Below, piece after piece: positions 46,099 to 58,066 of a stretch of DNA of 64,000 bases. The notes under the pieces were generated by a model that was not told where the DNA came from, made no database searches, and saw only the letters and a program-made list of their open reading frames with translations. The DNA is from Stemphylium vesicarium (Eukaryota; Ascomycota; Dothideomycetes; Pleosporales; Pleosporaceae): assembly GCA_004380135.1 (NCBI GenBank), contig QXCR01000003.1, positions 496,001-560,000 on the forward strand. The letters are read 5' to 3'. How positions within the stretch are numbered: position 1 is the stretch's first letter; each line of letters starts with the position of its first letter. The position numbers and the translations under genes are program-made.

Positions 46099-47917
46099 AT
46101 GGCAGCCGGATCGCATAGCGAAGCGGAGTCAAAGCCAAAGTATGTCGACGAAGCAACACCATACTCACCAGCAGCCAGTCAAGAAGTAGGCACAGTGACC
46201 ACGAAATGGCGAGACACACTCGCAGAGATCAAGTACGCATTCACGACGAAAGATGGATGGATTGGTGACTATGTGTGTTCATTCTCCCCTGTACTACTCG
46301 CGTCCCTATACTGACAAACCCTAGGACTACGGCTACCTCATCACGCCCAACATCTGGCCCTTGAACCGCAAATACAAAGACTATAAAGCGCCATTCTACG
46401 GCCTCAACGACCGCGTCCCCATTCTCCTAACCATGCTCCTCGGCCTCCAGCATGCGCTCACGATGATCGGCTCCATCGTATCACCACCCCTCGCCATCGC
46501 ATCCGGAGCCTTCAACTTCGACTCAGCAATGACCACATACCTCATCTCCACCGCCTTCATTACAACCGGCATTGCAACAGCACTCCAAATAACGCGACTG
46601 CACATATCCAAGACGCCCTTTTTCATCGGCACAGGCCTCCTAAGCGTCGTCGGCCCAACCTTTGACATCCTCCCCATCGCCCTCAACTACGCCGCTCTAC
46701 GCTATAAATCCGGAACCTGTCCGCTACTCCCGGACGGGACACAAGCGCCGTGTCCAGATGCCTGGGGTGCATGTTTAGGAACCATGTTGTGCTGTGTGTG
46801 GATTCAAATCGGCCTCGCATTCGTGCCGCCCAAGCTGCTCAACAGGATCTTCCCCAAACTCATCACTGGAGCGCTTCTTACCCTCATTGGGATGTATCTT
46901 GTAGGCAATGGATTGCAGAATTGGGGCGGATCGTCGAATTGCCATGGTGGAGAGGGCCTCTATGCTCTTTGCCCGGATACGAGTGCACCGCGACCACTGA
47001 TTTGGGGCCATCCCAAGTTGATCGGCCTGGGGTTTAGTGTGTTTGCGACAATTGTGCTGGTTGAAGCTATTGGCGCGCCGTTGATGCGCTCAGCTTCTGT
47101 TGTTATTGGCCTTGCGGTCGGCTGTGCCATTTCTGGTGCTGCGGGATATTGGTCGACGGAGCAGCTTGATCAAGCACCCGGTGGTGCTTTTCTCTGGGTT
47201 CACACGTTCAAGTTATCGGTCGATGGCGCCCTAGTCCTACCTATGATCATCATGTTCGCGTGCCAGGCTGTCTCTTGCATCCCAGATATTTTGGCTACGG
47301 CTGAGTTGTCGGGTGTCGATATCGAGGGGACGGAGTTCAACAGTAGGATACAGGGTGGTATCTTATGCGATGGCTTTGGTAGTTTCTTCAGCGCGCTGGC
47401 TACCGGACCTCCAATGGTTAGCCAGGCTGGCAACAATGGTGTTATCGTATTGACGGGGTGCGCATCTCGTCGCGCGGGCTGGGCAGCAAGCGGCTTCCTG
47501 GTGCTTATGGGCGTCATTGCGAAGTTTGGCGCTGTGTTTGCTTCTATGCCGCCGTCGGTGCTGGGTGGCATGCAAGTCTTCCTTTATAGCACCATCGCCG
47601 TAGCTGGCATTCGCGTTCTTGCACTCATCGCGTGGACGCGTCGCGATCGCTTCATCCTCGCTGTTGCACTTGGTATCGGATTCATGGATATCTGCCAGCC
47701 CGATTGGTTTGCACAAGTCCTGGCGTATGATGGATCAAACGAAAACTTGATTGGATTCGAGCAGGGTATCAATCTTGCGGTCGAGACACCCTTTGTTATT
47801 GCAGCTATCGTGGGCGTGTTCTTGAACGCGGTCTTGCCGAAGGACAAGAATACGGCGGCGTTCACAGGATATGGAGACGAGGGGAGGCACCCTAGAATAG
47901 GCATGCGCGATGATTAG
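46099..47917 (+). CDS. nucleobase transporter, NAT/NCS2 family (UapA-like)
   Basis: Two exons, 46099-46272 and 46325-47917 (52-nt intron), giving 588 aa and about 14 membrane spans. The QH motif of the first span is present (LGLQHALTMIGS). The TMS8 region reads AVSCIPDILATAELSG and the NAT signature region reads AGNNGVIVLTGCASRR. In Aspergillus UapA the equivalent purine contacts are a Glu in TMS8 and the Gln that starts QNNGVI. Here they are Ser and Gly, while NNG and the TMS8 Asp are kept. It is therefore a plasma-membrane proton symporter of the NAT family with a probably altered specificity. Flanked by the deaminase, it likely supplies its substrate. Confidence 0.92.
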
Positions 47918-50900
47918 CAGTATGCATCGAAATAGTTGTTCAGCACGAGTTTCTTTGTTTCATCTAATGATCAAGTTCTGCGTATGTTTTTGTTGTTTAT
48001 GAAGTTGACAGCAGCAGCTTCTTCTAGCTTCACGCGAACGTCACTGCTGTCTACTAAATCGTAGCTCGTCTGCATTTTTACAAACCAGTCGCATGAACAC
48101 CATTGAACCTTCTAGAAAGGACATCTGCAGTCGTGCGATTAGCACTACAAATGTCATACAGCCTCACAGCCTCACGCCCTCGTAAACGTTTACCCGCCCT
48201 ACACATTGTAGCAGCGATCATACTAGCATGTCACTCGCCGACGCAGATTCGCCCGTTCCCATCCGTCCCCTCCGTCATACCATGTACTCCACAATTCGCG
48301 CTCCACCATCCCACCAAGAACCCAGTCCTGCAACGTCTCGAAATTTCTCGCGCGGAACAACGAAGACCGTGAAGCGCGCGGGAAAAGCGGATGCGGGCGC
48401 AACGGTGTAGGAGGAAAAAAACAAGTGTCGGCGTCTTAGCCGATGTACCATGGTAACGAGCCAAATACCTCTCGCTCTCGTTCTCTATCAACCGGCGAAG
48501 ATCATCGGGCTAAGACATTGAGACCCTGGTTCATTTCATGCCAGTTGCCGGGCGGGTGTGGGTAATCGGCTTTTTCTCTTTCTTTTTACTTATTTTGGGA
48601 ATTAGTATGTGAGCGTTACATATTGGCCTTGTTCTAGAAATAGTAGTAAACTCCTATACACCAAGGAATGAAATGCATCCTCTGTCTATCTACGTTGCTG
48701 ATAATAGAAACACCGACAACATACGATACTTCGACACCTTGACCTTCTTGGCCAATATTACCACCTATTTTCAGACCTCCCCTCCAGTAAAAAAACCACC
48801 GACCCCAAGTTTATTTTTTTATCGATTTGCAAGGAAAACAGAGAAAGACCACCACCAGCTCCACACACATACGATCAGAGGCCGAACCGGCCCTTCTTCG
48901 CTTCATTCCCAATTGTTCCCGCGTCTTTCTTCCCGCTTCCCCCTTGCCCCATCTTTGCTATCCATCCAGTGGCCCCTTGACCGTCACTTGAAGATCATCA
49001 TGCGAGTTTTTAGCAGGGCCACAAGCAGGTAGGCAGCAGGCGAGACGGTCGCGCGAATCGTCCCAGATCGGCGAGTAGGCCTCGTCTTCCGGCAATGCAT
49101 GACTCGCCGCATAGGTCGACGAGACCAGAGACGCAGTCAGGTCAAGTTAAGCCATGTAGAGGATCTGGTCAAAGCAGAGAGTCGATACTTTATCGGTGGG
49201 TACTGGTATCCAAAGGCCGTGAGTATTCGTCTAACAAGGGAGCGGGCCTTGAAACCAGGGGTCATGGTGAGTGAGAGAGCCTAGGGGAGGCGCAGAGTAA
49301 CTAGGATTATAGTCGGGGAATGCAAGTTTACCGCCATCATACTACTACTGCTGCTGCTACTACTACTGGACGCCGTACATGGCAAATTCCGCGCGACAAA
49401 AAGCTGCATCTCTGTTACATGCTTGCTTCCAAGGTTGACACAAAGCAGGGCTAGACGTGCATTAGTTTGGTGCTGTATGATAGGTTCTGCAGCACCAATG
49501 TAACTTTTCGCATGTGTGTATTAGGTTTGAAGGGGTGGAAGGCAGCAGCAGCAAGCAAGCAAGCAAGCATTTGCTGCAACATAACTGCACGTTACGCAAC
49601 GAACTGCATGCCTTGCGGGCATATCATCCTACAGTACACGTGTGACATCGTGCAGTAGCGTACGTTAAACCTCTTTCCTTTCTTTTTTTTTCGCTGCCTA
49701 CCACCCGTCCATCCTTCCTCCTAACCCCCTACCACCTCCCCATGTCAAAAAAGATTGGGATCATGTACAGCATCCCCCCTAGCGCTTCTCCACATTACGA
49801 AAGCGGTCCGTGTTCGCTGGCCCGGGAAAGAAGACGAGAGAGAGGGCCAAGTGTTGCAAGGGTGCGCTCGCTGGGCTAGAGGCAGTGTCCGTGCGCGGCA
49901 GGATTTCACATGCTGAATTTTCTTCCCTCAGGCACTGACGGCGCTAGGCCGTTGGGCCTCGGGATCTTTCCACTCCTATGGGTGGGTGTGCTCGATATTG
50001 CCTGGGAGCCGCGAAACCCGGTTCGACGGAGAGACCGCGAAATTATTCTATTGCCTGTATTACTAGTATTGCTACTATTATCGAGGCCCGCCTGGGATTT
50101 TGCATGCGCGAGGCGACTCCTCGTAACGAATAGCGGTCCGACTGCCCAAATCTATTGAAGGTCTTCAAGGTTTGTATCGGCCGTGTGCTGAGCGTCAGGC
50201 AAAAATAAACACACACGCCAGGCTAGACCGCTTCTACGATGCGACGGATGGAAGAATGGAAAGTTGAAGCGAACCGCTTTGATCCCCACATGCATCCTGC
50301 TGATTGGGTTACTGGTTGGAACGGCCCGTTCGACGTTCTGGCTTCGTCGAATTTGTAAAGCAGGGTGGCTGGGATGCATGTAGATGATCTTTGAGCAGGA
50401 ACATATGACGCGTGTGTGTAATGTATGATCACTTTCTGTGTTTGTATGATATGACGATATAGCGCGGCTCGCTTGTAGACGGAACAGGGAGACATAGATT
50501 GAGTGGGGATGGCTGGGGCTTGTATGATGTAAATCCGACTCGACGGAGACCGCCGATTGCGACGGCTTCGCGGGTCAGTTTCGGCAGCTAGAACGAGGTG
50601 AGCCAGTGATTGCATTGTTGGGGTTATCGCAATGACTGCATCTGGATGCATCACACAGGAAGTGGGTATTGCACAAAGTAGCACGATGAATGAGGAAGGT
50701 CCGCATAGGTTGCGATAGTGTTTGAGCAGTCCGTCTGACCAGTATCATATTACAGTAAAAGCATTATGCTGGTTTTTAGCGCTAGCGTCGCTGGTTCGTC
50801 GTGGCCGTCGTGCTTGCGTGTAGCGCAAGATCAATATATTGTACAGTGGCGCTTGTGTTTGGAGCGCTTTTCTCCATGAGCTGCCGTTTCGAAATGTAAG

Positions 50901-51155
50901 AGCGCAGCTGGAAGCAGAGCTAGTACTGTCGTCCGAGATCGTTTCCGGGGCGGAAGAGTAAACCCCTTGACCACATCGGTATGTTGAACAATCATGCCAA
51001 TAATGCCAACGCGTACAACCCTTTTCGTCTTTTCCGTGTTCCGCGGCGCCCAAGAGCAGGAGCATGTGCTAGCCATAAGCGCAGTCCATTCCCCTTGCCC
51101 GCTCCTACTTGCACGAGCCGTCTTGACAATCCTGGTGGAACTGAAACGTCCTGTT
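47918..51155. other. gene-poor stretch, 3.2 kb
   Basis: The best frames are 60-120 codons and lack motifs. A 60-codon frame at 48228-48410 starts in a fair context but is unsupported. 48790-49000 is a long pyrimidine-rich stretch before an ATG at 49000, resembling a 5' leader, but I cannot build a gene from it. Short CAA/CTA/CTG and GCAA repeats occur at 49340-49370 and 49550-49570. No tRNA-like element found. Confidence 0.4.
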
Positions 51156-54100
51156 TCATCGCGCCCGTTTGTACATAGACTGGTCGGGCATGGAGTTGCC
51201 ATCCCATCTGCGCTTCAACCCGTCTGGCAGAGAACTAGCAACGGCCTCCTGCCACATGGATGGAGTCACGTAAACGGGCGCGGCGTTTCCATAGGTCGAT
51301 GACGGTGGCATTTGACCCGGTGGTCCGTGGACGTTGCTTGGTTGAGGCGAAGTATTCGCCATTTGGTAACCAGGTTGCATAGAGTCTTGCGCCGGCCGCA
51401 TGTCGTAATTGGTTCCTGGAGGATTGGATCTTAGCGGCGGAGAGGATTGGGAAGAGGCGCTAGTAGGAGGGGGCGTACCAAAGGCAACATTCCATTGACT
51501 GTACCATGTTAGCATGATTTCGACGCTTTAGTAGACTTCTCTGACTCACTCAAATATGCGTTGAGGGTTCCATTGTACATTTTCCTGCATCTGCATGTTG
51601 GACGCTGACTGTGGTGCACGTTGGCCAGATGCCATCATGACCAAAGACTGGGCTACGGGAGAGTCAGCCTTCGATCCCCGGTCGGAAGCCGAGATTGGTG
51701 GAGTAATGGGGTGTGCATGGTAGTTGACCTGACCTGGTTGTTCCAACGGCGATGGATGGCTTGGATGACGCGGTCGGTAAGAACTTTGGTGGCCCATGGG
51801 ACTTGGTTGAGGAGCCACCTGAGGACTGCCGAATGGAAATGTTGGTTTCAGTTCAAACGGCTTCGAGCAGTCGGCCGAGAAAGCTTGACGCAGGCTGTTC
51901 ACTTGCTGCTGCATCTCGGGCATGGGGAATGATGGCGACATCGTTTCCAGAACGCGCATGTGCCTCACGAAAAAGTCTCTGGCGTCGTGGTTGATTTCAG
52001 GGTCAGGGCAGGTCACAGCAACCTATCGCTGTTAGTCAGAAATAACAAAGCAGTCACAAGATGACTTACGAGATGAAGCATGGTGCAGGTCAGCACGGCG
52101 TAGATGTGGAAGCTGATGCCTCTCATCATACACAATAGGCCCGGCATGCCGTAGGTTTTGAGAATAGCTTCTTGGAGCTTGCAAAGGTTCTTGGCAGCCG
52201 AGTAGCAAGTAAGCATATGCTGCTTCCAAATGCCGTCGTAGGAATCCGCCACGGCATGCAGTTGAGGGCGAAAGTGCATGATGATGGCTAGACAGTGGTA
52301 GCTGTGCATGTTGGCGACCTGATGGGATGAAATCCAGGGAGCAGAACCATCCTGGGGATAGACAATTTGCATGTCTTCGGGCAGTTCCCGCAGCCAGAGG
52401 GAGAAGTCAGCATTGTGGGCCACGAAAGAAGGATCCAGAGCCCAGTCCGGTGTCTTCTTCCTTAGCTTTCCGTATATGATGGCGGAATGGTGGACGTTCT
52501 TGGCGATGCGGGTATATTGAATAAACTGGCGCGCAATCTGGAGCTCGGCAGGATCCTGTCCCGCAATGGGCCTTGGCATCTCCAAGTCCGCCGTGTCAGT
52601 GTCGACGCCGAAGTCGTAACGTCCTGTACGATGATTAGTATCACTAATCAAATGTTCACCTGTCAGCCTACCTTGAGGACCCCCAATCATGACCTCAAAT
52701 ATCAGACACATCTGCCACACTCTCGTCTTGGCAACACAGTCGTGCGGTGTCGATCCACAAGACTTTCCCATCTGATGGGTGTCATAGTGTTCATGCAATT
52801 CCAGGTCCTTTGCCATTGCTACAAGACTGACTGTGGCCATCCAGGACCGCCAGAAGTAACCGCGTTTTGGCGAGGCTTCGCGCGCTTTCAGCAGAAGTAT
52901 CATCGCTTGCATTGTGCTCAGTCGCGATACATCCTTGAAGCTTTCTTCATGCCCTATAGATTGTAAGCAAGGCTAGGCAGGTAACACAGTGGGATACCTA
53001 CTCGTTGCAAGGGCCAGCCATTTATTACCTTCCTCTACATCTCCAAGCATCAGGGTAGAGCAGGCAAAGATGGACTCGAGCATGAGCGGCGAGATTGAGT
53101 CTGGCGCGCTATGCCATTGCTGGTAGAAATAGGCTTTGTTGATGACCGGGCAGTAAGGATGGACGTTGGCGAAGAAGTAATCAAAATAGTGCAAAGCCTG
53201 TTCGTCCGGGGGCATCATCTCCGGCGGTATGCGGACTGTGTGATCAAGGCTTACAGATGCCGGCAATTGCACCTCGTACTCTTCCTGCGCTGGCGTCTCA
53301 GCCAGCGCCTTCTTCATGTTTGTGATGTATGGTGCTAAAAAAGTTAGCTTCACGTCGCGTTTGCAAGATCTGGCTGCAGCTCACCAATAGCTGTGTGATC
53401 AATCTTAAGTTCTCCCAGGGCTTCAGACAAGCTTGAGACGGAATCGCTTCGCCAATGAGGTTCAGACTCCGGTGGGGTCAAGATCGCTGGTGGTCCAGAT
53501 GATGCTTGGGAATAGGCTTGCTGAGGAGCGTAGCCCATCGTCTGCTGGACCACTTGAGGCTGTGGCATGGACTGATAGTGGCATTGTTCTTGCGACTGTT
53601 GGTCCACATAGGGCGAAGACTGGTACATGCCTTGGGCAGAGCTGGGCATAGAGGGCGGCATCTGGTGAGGCATGCCTTGGGCCATGGATGGATGCCGTTG
53701 GTAGTCATGCGGAGGAGGCGCATCCGGAGCATACTCCAAGGGCTTCGGTTCGAGATCAAATGTCTGCGAACCATTGTAGTCCTTGTCATAACTGACTGTA
53801 GGCGGAACGCAGTTGAGCTTCAAGCGGATGCAGGCAGCACAAGGCCATGCATTCGTCGTCGCTGCATCGCATTTGATCTTACGTCTGCGGCAGCCTTCGC
53901 ATGCTCTCATTACTGGGATACATTAGCATGTGCATGTGCATGTCATGGTGGGCGGATAACGCCGGCATGGTGGAATCACACCTTTCAAGCGTTTGTGTCT
54001 ATTGTGCTCGTCTACGAATACATAGTCTGGATAGTGATGTCAGTCACTTTTTCCCCACCGGGCAAAGCGGTGTGTGGACTCACTGCGCTGGTTCTCGCGT

Positions 54101-54186
54101 GGCGCCAGCGTGGGCGGCGCAAAGGTGAAGCTCTGCATTTGCGCCGTTTGGGGCAGCAGTGGCCGTCCAGTCGTGTCCGGGGGCAT
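51156..54186 (-). CDS. Zn2Cys6 transcription factor, eight exons
   Basis: Exons 54186-54084, 54026-53982 (45 nt), 53912-53385, 53334-53002, 52953-52672, 52623-52070, 52022-51550 and 51498-51156 keep phase throughout, giving 886 aa. The N-terminus, made from two small exons, reads YVFVDEHNRHKRLK just before the zinc cluster. The cluster is MRACEGCRRRKIKCDAATTN followed by AWPCAACIRLKLNC. A Gln/Pro-rich segment follows, then the fungal-specific domain with LHYFDYFFANVHPYCPVI and RGYFWRSWMATVSLVAMA. The C-terminal 200 residues are Pro/Gln/Ser-rich, a typical activation region. The first ATG of the larger exon (53910) would truncate the conserved N-terminus, so the upstream exons are preferred. 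Target genes are unknown. The 48-nt intron 52624-52671 has no stop in frame. Confidence 0.85.
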
Positions 54187-57100
54187 ACCGTTTTGATGAA
54201 TACTTGGCCAGTCCGGAGTGGCAGCGCGAGACCTGGCGCGATGGTTGCGAGCAGCGGGGTTGTCGGCTATCCACTAAAGTAAAGTCGATGAGGTTGTGTG
54301 CGGTCGTGGTTGGGCAGCCAATGGAAGCGACGCGCAATGACGGGCCAGAATGTGCAAGATGGCTGGCGGCGGAGGAACTCGCGAAAATGGGTAGAACTAA
54401 ACAACAAGAACACACAACAGCTGGTACAGTACGATCCTATAGCGGTCGCGAAATCTCCGCAGGGCCGCGGCGTGGCTAGGTTATACGGCAGATCAGGGCA
54501 GCAGGCGCAGGCGCATAGGGAGGGTAGGTGGAGACGATGTCTGGCATGCCGGGGTTTCGAAGACGCACTGGCAGCCGGCTCGCAGCGTGGCTCACGCGCG
54601 CAATGGTGGCGTTGCCGTGTATGGATCTCCTGAAAGTCTTGAGTACTGTGGCCCCAAGGTGGTTCGCCGTGTATGAAGGGGTTAATAGGCGGGCGAGGGG
54701 TAGATGGTATGCGACGTGCAGGATCCAGGAGCCGCACTGCACTAATAGCGTCTTCGTATGGGCGCCCAAGCTGCACGCGTGTGAGCGCAAGCGTCCGCTA
54801 CCAAGATGCTGCGGGCACAGGGAACTGCCGTGCTGTGGGGGTGTGAGGCAATGGGCCGCAGGGATTGTCGTGCCCGTTAGAGATGTACTGAATCGTATCA
54901 CGTAGAACGACGGGTAGTGTGGACCTCACAGCTTTGCGATCCGCTGGGAACTGTTGCTATAAACGCAGCTGGGGGGCGAAGTCTGACAGCTGAAAGGCCT
55001 CCGTCGTACACCGGGCATACACAGGCACACATGGACGGCGCCGCTCTCACTCAGCAAACCAAGAGTCAAAAAGGCAAAATCTTTCAGCGGACCGCGTACG
55101 CACCTCACGAAGAAGAGGCTCGGGTGGCGGGTGCATCTGTTGGACTGGCTAGAAAAAGTACATCAGCCCCCCTCCGGCCCGCCAGTCAGCAGTAGGAGCA
55201 GACGTTTGCATGCTGCGCATGATAGGGCTGGCCGTTGCGGAAAAGTCTGCGCATGCATGCAATCGAGTCGTAGTTTCTCATCTCACGCAGACCAGGTGCC
55301 TGAATGTTTGGAATTTGGGACCTGGGTTTGCAGCCTTGTATCGCCATGACAAGTGGGCCTTCTAGAAATTGATCTCCGGCGGCTAGCCTCGATGACGAAT
55401 GTTGTGCCTTGGCCGACATATAACAGAAGATGCGTACTACTATAGCAGCCTGGAAAGGGGCACGAAGCATTCTACTGGTAGGACTCTGCGCGACTTTCAG
55501 GAGCCCAAGCGAAACGTACGTCTTCCACAGACTCGCCAAACTGACATGGCGCGACACCCCATGAGGCATGGCGTGCGCTACTGGATGTCGCTGCCGTGCT
55601 TCAGTGATAGGCTGGCCCTCATCGGTGGCTTCTCCATGGCCGCAGACTCGATGGCAGCTAGAGAAGGGCTTCTGGAGGGTTGGGCATGACGAGATCCCGT
55701 CGTCTGCCGTAGGGATCACGGCTGAGCCGGTGTGTGTCTTGAGCACGACACGTCGGCGAATTGATTCGAACGGAAGCTTGGTAGTCGCAACTGCCTGCAA
55801 GGTTCTAACGGCAGACGCATCACCATCAGCGTAGCCTGCATAAAACAATATTACTCCAGATGGCTACGACTTATTGGGTTAATGCGGTTTCTGGAGTTGT
55901 AGTCTGGCAGGCATCCCGCATGGCATCGCATGAACCGAACACGAATATTGCGGCCGTGAAGCGAGACACGACTGAGTAGACTTCGAGAAGGCTTCTATCG
56001 AGATGCATGGGTCCCATTGCCTTGTGCGGCGTACGGTTGCATAAGGTGGTGAATGACGACGCGGCAAGACAAGGTAGAAAGCTAAAGTGAAGTTGGAGGA
56101 ACCACTCTACAAGAAGCCGGCTATCCAGATTACCGGGTCGCTTCCTCTTGCGCCGCACGCGACAGCACAGCTGAAGCGATTGCGTTCCCAGGGTTCGTAT
56201 GGTAGCGGCGATGGCAGTCTACGCCTGTCCGACTTGAATCTAGCTTCGATCACGCAGAAGGCATTGTGGGCGTTGCCAAGATATGTCTCTTCTGGATCCA
56301 GGCGGGATGGTACGAGACTGACAGGTGCTGGCGCCAGACTACGGCGGAGACATAAGAGGTCAAAGCAAGATAACACGAATGTTGACCTCATCAGCGCTGA
56401 TCACTGCCGTTGATCTGCCTGCAGCTCAGGAACACGGCAAGGCAGAAAACAAGAAGTCGGAGTGATGCCAGCCATGTCGTTGGTCACGGGGCCGGATGAG
56501 GCAGCATTTCCGTGCTCTGGCAAGTCAAGTTGCGGGAGGAGCCGACAGCAGTTTTGTACACGGCATGGTTGTCGGATTGCGTGGATAGGACCAGATGGGA
56601 CAGCGATAGAAGATCAACACACGATGTCGCGGCGGCCCAGTGTCAGCCAGCTAGCCTTGCAGTAGCCATGTAACTTCAATTTTCGCCCGTCGCTCCTTGA
56701 AGACCGAGCAACTCGCCGGCGTCAATCCTTCTCGCCATCTAGATGCGAGGCCATGTAGATACTCGCCGATACTCGCCGATGGGGGGCGCGGGAAGGATGG
56801 GCGTGGAAGTGGAAGTGGAAGTGGACGAAATGTACACCATGCTTGGCTTGATCGAATGACTTGTGATGCCCTGATGCTGCCCGGCACCTGCAGGGCACTA
56901 GTCAAACACGGATACCCTGTGGTGTGAACGGCACACCCCACACAAAGTTCCCCTGTATCTCGCGGATAATCTGCGGGAGATTGTTTAGCATAGCGATTGC
57001 TAACGCGACGTTCCTGGGGGCTTGCCGACGGCGAGAGGGAGGGTCTTTGGTAAGCAGCAGCCCTGGTAACACATGCCAGAGGGTGATGATGATGGGGGGA

Positions 57101-57278
57101 TGGGGCGGAATGGGAAGGAGGGGTCGTGGATGGCCCGGGCGTAGTTGCCTCGCAGATTTGCAGAGGCAGGAGCCCACGACGGCTCCTTCCCTTGACAGCC
57201 ACAGCCACGACGACGGCCAACACCCACCACCACTACGACTAGCCGTTGGTGCGAGTAATCAGCCCCCCCCCCAGCACC
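54187..57278. other. gene-poor stretch, 3.1 kb
   Basis: Promoter of the eight-exon regulator on the left and of CIA2 on the right. Frames up to 220 codons (minus 55186-55848 and 56651-57223) lack domains and start at weak or non-ATG codons, so I do not call them. Confidence 0.4.
56803..56826. repeat. GTGGAA hexanucleotide repeat
   Basis: Three GTGGAA copies plus GTGGAC, preceded at 56761 by two copies of ACTCGCCGAT. Confidence 0.8.
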
Positions 57279-57952
57279 ATGGAGCTCGACAAGGACAACG
57301 CCAACCCGACCATCTTGAACCCGTCCGATCTGCCTTCCCGGCGCAGTGATTCAACGGTCAAGAAGCGGGACCATGGCGGCACAGGCCTGTTCGACGACCT
57401 GATACCGCGCTACAACTACCTCAGTGACCCCTTCGACGACGCCATTTCGGCAAGCGACTCGGACGGCAGCGACGACGCACGTGAGGACATTGACGAGCAG
57501 GAAATATACGGTCAGTCCACGGTCCACCTGGCTCGTCCTGGCTCAGGCTGCGAAATTAGCCCTCGCTGACCCCGCGCATGACAGACCTCATTTCCACCAT
57601 CTGTGACCCGGAGCATCCATTGTCCCTCGGCTCGCTATCCGTCGTGAACCTGCCCGACATCCACATTCTGCCGCCCACATCACAGCTCTCCAACATCAGC
57701 ACCGTCGTCGTCGAAATCACGCCGACCATTACCCACTGCTCCCTGGCCACCGTCATCGGCCTGGGCGTGCGCGTCCGTCTCGAGCAGGCCCTGCCCCCGC
57801 GCTTCCGCGTCGACGTGCGCATCAAAAAGGGCACGCACAGTACCGACGAGCAGGTGAACAAGCAGCTGGGAGACAAGGAGAGGGTCGCGGCTGCCCTGGA
57901 GAACGGCACGCTAATGGGCGTGCTCAAGAAGATGCTCTCCACGTGCGAATAG
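57279..57952 (+). CDS. CIA2: cytosolic iron-sulfur assembly component Cia2 (MIP18/FAM96 family)
   Basis: Two exons, 57279-57510 and 57585-57952 (74-nt intron GTCAGT...GACAG), giving 199 aa. A disordered N-terminus (NANPTILNPSDLPSRRSDS) and an acidic patch precede the DUF59/MIP18 domain. That domain has DLISTICDPEHPLSLGSL, VVNLPDIHI and the reactive Cys in ITPTITHCSLATVIGLGV. PPRFRVDVRIKKGTH and a helical C-terminus follow. It is a subunit of the CIA targeting complex that inserts Fe-S clusters into cytosolic and nuclear proteins such as DNA polymerases and helicases. The usual IRDPEHP/ISDPEHP is ICDPEHP here, a mild change. Ten C residues lie just before the start codon. Confidence 0.93.
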
Positions 57953-58066
57953 ACACGCGCCCTCGGGACAGGGGCCTCACCCGTCCCTTTTCGCTTCAGT
58001 CGCGGAGATACGAGCGAACCGTACAGTCGGCATCGAGCACCATCACATGCATGTGCCAGATGTTCG

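Noticed and set aside
48228..48410. 60-codon frame starting MSLADADSPVPIRPL
   Set aside because: Short, with no conserved feature visible; cannot be told from chance.
50010..50040. GGTTCGA sequence resembling a tRNA B box
   Set aside because: No matching CC end, acceptor stem or A box nearby. The other GGTTCGA-like sites noted (near 36939 and 39387) also fail.
53506..54282. 258-codon plus-strand frame rich in Arg/His/Leu
   Set aside because: It lies antisense to the first exons of the zinc-cluster regulator and has biased shadow composition.
55186..57223. Minus-strand frames of 190-220 codons
   Set aside because: No domain, low-complexity composition and poor start context.
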